From Kroppenstedtia guangzhouensis (lineage in GTDB: Bacteria > Bacillota > Bacilli > Thermoactinomycetales > DSM-45169), in NCBI RefSeq assembly GCF_014637345.1, contig NZ_BMEX01000009.1:27488-91487 (forward strand): 64,000 bases of DNA, read 5' to 3'. How positions within the stretch are numbered: position 1 is the first letter of the stretch; each line of letters opens with the position of its first letter. The notes beneath the pieces were generated by a model. That model was given only the letters and a program-made list of their open reading frames with translations. It was not told the origin of the DNA and searched no databases. This document shows positions 59,903 through 64,000 of this stretch, piece after piece. The translations under genes were made by a program, and so were the position numbers.

Positions 59903-60856
59903 ATGACCCATGTGGTGTCCTCGGCACGGATCAATGAAAAGCACCAACACCGGCTGTGTCAGGAATTTCCCGGTGTTCGGTTTTCCTTTCTTGAAGGGAT
60001 CCGAGATGCGATTGAGGTTGCTTCTGATGCTGTGATTCTGATCACATACGGTGAAGACCTGGATGAGGAGAAAGTGGCTCATTTCCCCTATCTCCGCTGG
60101 ATCCATGTGATCAGTGCCGGCGTGGAGCTCCTCCCTTTTGCGGCTCTGAAAAAAAGAGCGATCCGGGTGACCAATGCCCGTGGGATTCATGCAACCCCCA
60201 TGGGGGAATATGCGTTGGCCGTCATCTTGCAATGGACCCGAAAACTTCATCAGTTTGCGGATCGACAAAGGCAAGGGAGGTGGGATCGATCCCTGCGCGT
60301 CGAAGAGTTGTCGGGAAAAACCGTATCCATTTTGGGGACAGGGGCCACCGGTCGGGGGATCGCATCGCGACTGAAGGCCTTCGGCGTGAGGGTACTGGGA
60401 ATGAACACAGATGGGACCCCAGTTTCCTTCTTTGATGAAACGATGGCGCCCAATGATCTGGAGAAACTAATGAAGTGCTCTGACTTTGTGGTGGTGACTC
60501 TTCCCTTAACCCCTCATACCCGGGGGTTTATCGGAGAGCGGGAACTCGCTTGGATGCAGCCCACTGCCTGTCTGATCAACATGGCTCGAGGAGCGGTGGT
60601 GGACGAGGCCGCATTGCTGGACGCTCTGTCCAAGGAGAGGATCGGTGGGGCGATTTTGGATGTGTTTGAACAGGAGCCTCTCCCAAAAGACCATCCTTTT
60701 TGGTCCCTGAAAAATGTATTGATCACTCCCCATATATCAGGCCGGTCTCCTCTGTATATGAGTCGGGCCTTGGATCTTTTCATCCACAATCTGAGCGTGT
60801 ACACTTCCGGGAGAGGGGATTATTTAAATCTTTTGGATCTGGATCGGGGATACTGA
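59903..60856 (+). CDS. D-isomer-specific 2-hydroxyacid dehydrogenase
   Basis: 317 residues. The NAD-binding domain has TVSILGTGATGRGIASRLKA. The catalytic set shows Arg in INMARGAVVDEAALLDAL, Glu in DVFEQEPLPKDHPFW and His in TPHISGRSP. Substrate unknown; glyoxylate, hydroxypyruvate or similar are usual. ATG after GAGGAGG. Part of the same operon as the methyltransferase and nth. Confidence 0.88.
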   Translation: MTHVVSSARINEKHQHRLCQEFPGVRFSFLEGIRDAIEVASDAVILITYGEDLDEEKVAHFPYLRWIHVISAGVELLPFAALKKRAIRVTNARGIHATPMGEYALAVILQWTRKLHQFADRQRQGRWDRSLRVEELSGKTVSILGTGATGRGIASRLKAFGVRVLGMNTDGTPVSFFDETMAPNDLEKLMKCSDFVVVTLPLTPHTRGFIGERELAWMQPTACLINMARGAVVDEAALLDALSKERIGGAILDVFEQEPLPKDHPFWSLKNVLITPHISGRSPLYMSRALDLFIHNLSVYTSGRGDYLNLLDLDRGY

Positions 60857-60868
60857 GGAGGTAACCGG

Positions 60869-61549
60869 ATGATAAAAAAACCAAAACGTGTGCAGACACG
60901 AAAAATCCTGGACACTCTTGCCAGGATGTATCCCGATGCCCATTGTGAACTTCATTTTCGAAATCCGTTTGAGCTTTTGATCGCCACTATCCTTTCTGCC
61001 CAATCGACGGATCGTCAGGTAAACATTGTGACGGAAAAGCTGTTTGCCAAATACCCTTCACCGGAGGCTTTCCTGCCTTTGACGGAAGAGGAAATGGCAG
61101 AGGAGATTCGCGGGTTGGGCTTGTTCCGAAACAAAAGCCGAAACATCCTGTCGACCTGCCGTATTCTGGTGGATTCCCATGGTGGAAAGGTACCGGAGCG
61201 ACGGAAGGATCTGGAGGCGTTGCCCGGAGTAGGACGAAAAACAGCCAATGTAGTGCTGAGCAACGCTTTCGGTGTTCCAGCTCTTGCGGTGGATACCCAT
61301 GTACTTCGGGTTTCCAATCGATTGGCCCTGGCCAACAGCAACCAACCTTTGGAAACGGAGAAACAATTGACCCGGAAAGTGCCCCGCTCGGAATGGACCG
61401 ATACCCATCACCGGCTGATCTGGCACGGACGCAGGGTCTGTACTGCCCGCAATCCCAAGTGCGAAGGATGTGATTTACTTCCCTTTTGTTGGTTCGGAAA
61501 AAACCGTAACGATATGGAGCCATTGACAAACTCCATAAAAGGGGAGTAG
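60869..61549 (+). CDS. nth: Endonuclease III
   Basis: 226 residues. HhH motif [20 protein letters not shown] with the catalytic Lys, and the catalytic Asp in [16 protein letters not shown] [4Fe-4S] cluster loop C-x6-C-x2-C-x5-C is [17 protein letters not shown]. It removes oxidised pyrimidines. ATG follows GAGGAGG, 12 bp after the dehydrogenase. Confidence 0.94.
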   Translation: MIKKPKRVQTRKILDTLARMYPDAHCELHFRNPFELLIATILSAQSTDRQVNIVTEKLFAKYPSPEAFLPLTEEEMAEEIRGLGLFRNKSRNILSTCRILVDSHGGKVPERRKDLEALPGVGRKTANVVLSNAFGVPALAVDTHVLRVSNRLALANSNQPLETEKQLTRKVPRSEWTDTHHRLIWHGRRVCTARNPKCEGCDLLPFCWFGKNRNDMEPLTNSIKGE

Positions 61550-61562
61550 ACTATTTATATAT

Positions 61563-61578
61563 ATTCTAATTAAAGAAT
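61563..61578. promoter_or_regulatory. Possible PerR/Fur-type operator
   Basis: The palindrome ATTCT-(6)-AGAAT in an AT-rich context, about 45 bp before perR. It is only a partial match to the Per box TTATAATnATTATAA. Autoregulation by PerR is normal in Bacillus. Confidence 0.3.
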
Positions 61579-61622
61579 CACTTCTTGCCCTTTCGATGGC
61601 GGGACACAACGGGGTGATGGCA

Positions 61623-62060
61623 ATGGAAAACAACCGCGTCAATCAGGCGATTGAAGTGCTGAAATCAACAGGTGTACGAGTGACGCCACAGCGGTATGCC
61701 ATTTTGGAATACCTTCTTACCTCACTGGGCCATCCGACCGCCGATGAGATCTACAGGGCACTGGAGGATAAATTCCCCAATATGAGTGTCGCGACGGTAT
61801 ACAACAACCTACGCGTCTTCAAGGAAGCGGGAATGGTTCGGGAGCTGACCTACGGAGATGCTTCCAGCCGCTTTGATGCCAACATGAAAGAGCACTATCA
61901 TGTCATCTGTCGGGAATGTGGCAAGATCGTGGATTTTGAGTATCCTCCTTTGTTTCAAGTGGAGAAGGAAGCCGAAGAAAAAACCGGTTTCCGGGTGGAG
62001 ACCCATCGAATGGAATTTTACGGCGTCTGCAATTCCTGCCAAAAAGAAAAAGTGGTTTAA
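61623..62060 (+). CDS. perR: Peroxide-sensing Fur-family repressor PerR
   Basis: 145 residues. DNA-binding motif [40 protein letters not shown]; metal-sensing region [18 protein letters not shown]; zinc site CxxC pairs CRECG and [17 protein letters not shown] fits PerR rather than Fur. It represses peroxide-stress genes with Fe or Mn. ATG 61623 has GGGGTG upstream. Gene order perR-ygzB-ygxA-rrn matches B. subtilis. Confidence 0.93.
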   Translation: MENNRVNQAIEVLKSTGVRVTPQRYAILEYLLTSLGHPTADEIYRALEDKFPNMSVATVYNNLRVFKEAGMVRELTYGDASSRFDANMKEHYHVICRECGKIVDFEYPPLFQVEKEAEEKTGFRVETHRMEFYGVCNSCQKEKVV

Positions 62061-62061
62061 A

Positions 62062-62092
62062 AAACCTGCCCAAGATCGGAGGGCAGGTTTTT
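62062..62092 (+). terminator. Rho-independent terminator of perR
   Basis: Stem AACCTGCC / GGGCAGGTT with a 12-nt loop and T run. Confidence 0.75.
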
Positions 62093-62189
62093 GTCGGTTT
62101 ACTTCGGATTCATGGATGTCATACCCATCGCTTGGGCATTTCGGTGATATATACAGCCCTTTTCAAGCTTTGAACTGTACAGGTCAGGT

Positions 62190-62528
62190 TTACTGACTGT
62201 CCTGATCCGGGGATTCCGGTGTGGTTGACTCTGTTGCCAAACTTCTGTCCATCGTCAAATGGGCCCGACAATACATGCACTGATCCATCTTCCCGAGGAT
62301 TTTTGTGATCCGTCCGCATTCCGGACACTCCACTTGCAGAGCTTGGGTCGACAAGATCCCCACCCAAAAATAGATGGAAACACTGGAACCAACCCCGAGC
62401 AACCCGAGGATAAAGAATAACATCATAGCTGCCGGCCATATAAAACCGAGGTACATAATACCCATGCCCACAAAAATCATCAGGAGGGCGATGGTGCGAA
62501 ATTTGTTGATCTTATTGGCGAACAACAA
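62190..62528 (-). CDS. ygzB: DUF2614/YgzB-like zinc-ribbon membrane protein
   Basis: 112 residues. Two membrane helices (TIALLMIFVGMGIMYLGFIW, MLFFILGLLGVGSSVSIYFW). Zinc ribbon CPECG...CMYC. The B. subtilis ygzB product has the same plan. TTG start after GGAGGG. Divergent from ygxA, convergent with perR. Confidence 0.88.
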   Translation of the reverse strand: MLFANKINKFRTIALLMIFVGMGIMYLGFIWPAAMMLFFILGLLGVGSSVSIYFWVGILSTQALQVECPECGRITKILGKMDQCMYCRAHLTMDRSLATESTTPESPDQDSQ

Positions 62529-62715
62529 CAGGATTCCCTCCTCTGCCCGATCCTCTCCTTCAGGTTAATTAACAGTATACCACGGAACCTGAGGGAGAAA
62601 AATGAAGCTTTCCCGAAAAATTCACCGAAAACGGAGGGAGAGCAGGAATTTTTGAGAAGCCGTCGAAATTCTTCTGATAAAGACTTTTGATTCAGGCAGG
62701 GGATGGGGAGAGAAG

Positions 62716-63582
62716 ATGATTCAGTCGATATATCCGAAGTTGAAAAAACAGTTGCAAGGGAATCCCCATGTGGAAGGGGCGATCATCCTTCCTACGGGTA
62801 TGGACTCCTCTTCTGTCCCGGAACCGGTGGATCTGATCTTATTGGTTTTCCATGAGAAGGTGAACGGAAGATCGGTACTCTCCTACATGACGGAGCTCTG
62901 GAAGGTAAAGGAACTCCAGATCCCGTTACAGGGTTTGACTGCCGAAGTGATTACAGGAGAACGGCAAGAAGTGATCGATTGTTTGTTGAAAGGGGAGGTT
63001 TTGTATGACCCGAAGAATAAACTTGTAAAGCTTCATCGACAACTCCTCTCCTTTCCACGGGAGTTGAAATGCAAAAAAATGTGCCTGGAGTTCTCCGCAT
63101 TATTAAAGTGTCATCTGGAAAGCAAACTTTTACTGAAGGAAGGACATTTGCTGGATGCTTATCTCTCCATTCAAAAAAGTCTCCTTCACTGGGCGCGTTT
63201 GGTAGCAATTGAATCCGGTGAATATCCCCGTTTCCGGTTGTGGCCACAAGTGAAACCGATCAACCCGGGGGTCTATAAATTATACAGGGAGTTGGCGACG
63301 GGTGAAGAATCTCTGGAACAGAGGATGAAACTTGTTCTGTTGGCTGAGGAATATGCAGTGTTGACCAAGCCGGAGCATTATTGCGGGTATCTGTTGCGGT
63401 TGCTTAACGAAGGTGGCAGCTGGAGCCTAAGTGAAATCCACGGTCGGTTGGAACGGGATCAGCTCGCCCTCGATGTGACGCAGGTGATGGAGGAGCTGGT
63501 GCGTCGTGCCTGGGTGGAAGAGGTGATGGTCGGTGGAACCCGCGCAGAACAAAAATATCGTCTAACCCGCAAACATCGCTGA
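62716..63582 (+). CDS. ygxA: Nucleotidyltransferase-like protein, YgxA
   Basis: 288 residues. N-terminal region (EGAIILPTGMDSSSVPEPVDLILLV) has a degenerate nucleotidyltransferase motif, with helical C-terminal parts ending in a winged-helix-like region. It lies just before the rrn promoter, as ygxA before rrnD in B. subtilis. ATG follows GGGGAGAG. No function is known. Confidence 0.82.
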   Translation: MIQSIYPKLKKQLQGNPHVEGAIILPTGMDSSSVPEPVDLILLVFHEKVNGRSVLSYMTELWKVKELQIPLQGLTAEVITGERQEVIDCLLKGEVLYDPKNKLVKLHRQLLSFPRELKCKKMCLEFSALLKCHLESKLLLKEGHLLDAYLSIQKSLLHWARLVAIESGEYPRFRLWPQVKPINPGVYKLYRELATGEESLEQRMKLVLLAEEYAVLTKPEHYCGYLLRLLNEGGSWSLSEIHGRLERDQLALDVTQVMEELVRRAWVEEVMVGGTRAEQKYRLTRKHR

Positions 63583-63613
63583 AAAGTAGGAACTTGGCAT
63601 TGCAAAAAAGGTG

Positions 63614-63642
63614 TTGACGAAAATATAAAGCCATGTTATATT
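63614..63642 (+). promoter_or_regulatory. rRNA operon promoter P1
   Basis: TTGACG (63614-63619), 17-bp spacer, TATATT (63637-63642). TGTCGCCGC starts 7 nt after the -10 box. Confidence 0.8.
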
Positions 63643-63714
63643 GATATCTGTCGCCGCAAGATCGGCCTGACCGGCTGGATCCGAGGCGAACCCGAGAAAA
63701 AAACAAAAAAGCTG

Positions 63715-63743
63715 TTGACAGGAACTGCAGAGCATGATAAGAT
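63715..63743 (+). promoter_or_regulatory. rRNA operon promoter P2
   Basis: TTGACA (63715-63720), 17-bp spacer, TAAGAT (63738-63743). TGTCGCCGC starts 7 nt after the -10 box, as at P1. The transcription start would be G in both. Confidence 0.85.
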
Positions 63744-63899
63744 AGTTCTTGTCGCCGCGAGAGAGGCTTTCCCTCCTCGAGTGGCGGAGGCAGCGAGATC
63801 AAGCGTTCCTTGAAAACTGAAGAGCGAAAGAACGACCCTGTCATATTTATGAGCAATCAAGCTCGAATCGGGGGACTGTCAAGTGACAGATCTGCCCCT

Positions 63900-64000
63900 T
63901 TTTTGAAGAGTTTGATCCTGGCTCAGGACGAACGCTGGCGGCGTGCCTAATACATGCAAGTCGTGCGGACCGACGAAGAGCTTGCTCTTTGGAGGTCAGC
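63900..64000 (+). rRNA. 16S ribosomal RNA, 5' part
   Basis: The 16S opening is present: GAGTTTGATCCTGGCTCAG at about 63908, then GACGAACGCTGGCGGCGTGC and CCTAATACATGCAAGTCG. The gene continues past the window. The 5' end is placed by alignment with the E. coli numbering. The leader 63750-63899 includes CTTGAAAACTGAAGAGCG, similar to Bacillus rrn leader segments. The organism cannot be identified from 100 bases. Confidence 0.95.

Overview
The window reads as chromosome from a moderately GC-rich, endospore-forming Firmicute. CodY, PerR, a proline T-box, Spo0M-like and GerP-like proteins, Shine-Dalgarno-led genes and many TTG/GTG starts all fit this. The 16S rRNA 5' end at the right edge and the gene repertoire suggest a Thermoactinomycetaceae-type organism, but that placement is inference. 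Both strands are used, mostly plus.

Layout. 1-5 kb: an IDEAL-domain protein, a GAF-LuxR regulator, and a DUF6230/DUF6114/secreted-protein trio better known from actinobacteria. 5-8.4 kb: diacylglycerol-type glycosyltransferase, O-antigen-ligase-like membrane protein, and YfbR-type nucleotidase. 8.5-12.4 kb: an accessory operon with an XRE-cupin regulator, degradative HMG-CoA reductase and a TctA-like transporter, preceded by a good promoter and a perfect palindromic operator and closed by a terminator; this looks like a mevalonate uptake/catabolism module. 12.4-12.9 kb: a decayed tnpB. 12.9-32.5 kb: ABC exporter, 3D/LysM protein, AlkA, MscS, MutY, VanW protein, GNAT, subtilisin, T-box-controlled proC, DUF402 protein, signal peptidase, CodY, an MsbA-type ABC transporter and an anti-sigma-type kinase. 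32.5-46.3 kb: two complete but different caa3 cytochrome oxidase operons (ctaB-CDEF and ctaB-CDE-G), separated by an epimerase-type gene between direct repeats and a TauE/SafE transporter. 46.3-64 kb: methyltransferases, HIT protein, truncated globin, hemL, a pseudokinase fused to a very long charged helix, aspartase/fumarase, tandem Spo0M paralogues, a GerP/Hsp20 spore-coat group, Bcp, a D-2-hydroxyacid dehydrogenase, Nth, PerR, YgzB, YgxA and the promoters and start of an rRNA operon.

The backbone DUF402 (ygaC) - ABC (ygaD) - hemL (gsaB) - bcp (ygaF) - perR - ygzB - ygxA - rrn follows the Bacillus subtilis order as I remember it; the oxidase operons, pseudokinase, spore-coat group and others are inserted into it.

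The most unusual observations are a family of about 100-bp dispersed repeats with a long inverted repeat (five copies, some in gene leaders), the pseudokinase with a 657-bp tandem array coding for a single alpha helix, the putative mevalonate operon with its operator, and the duplicated oxidase operons. No tRNA gene or CRISPR array was seen.
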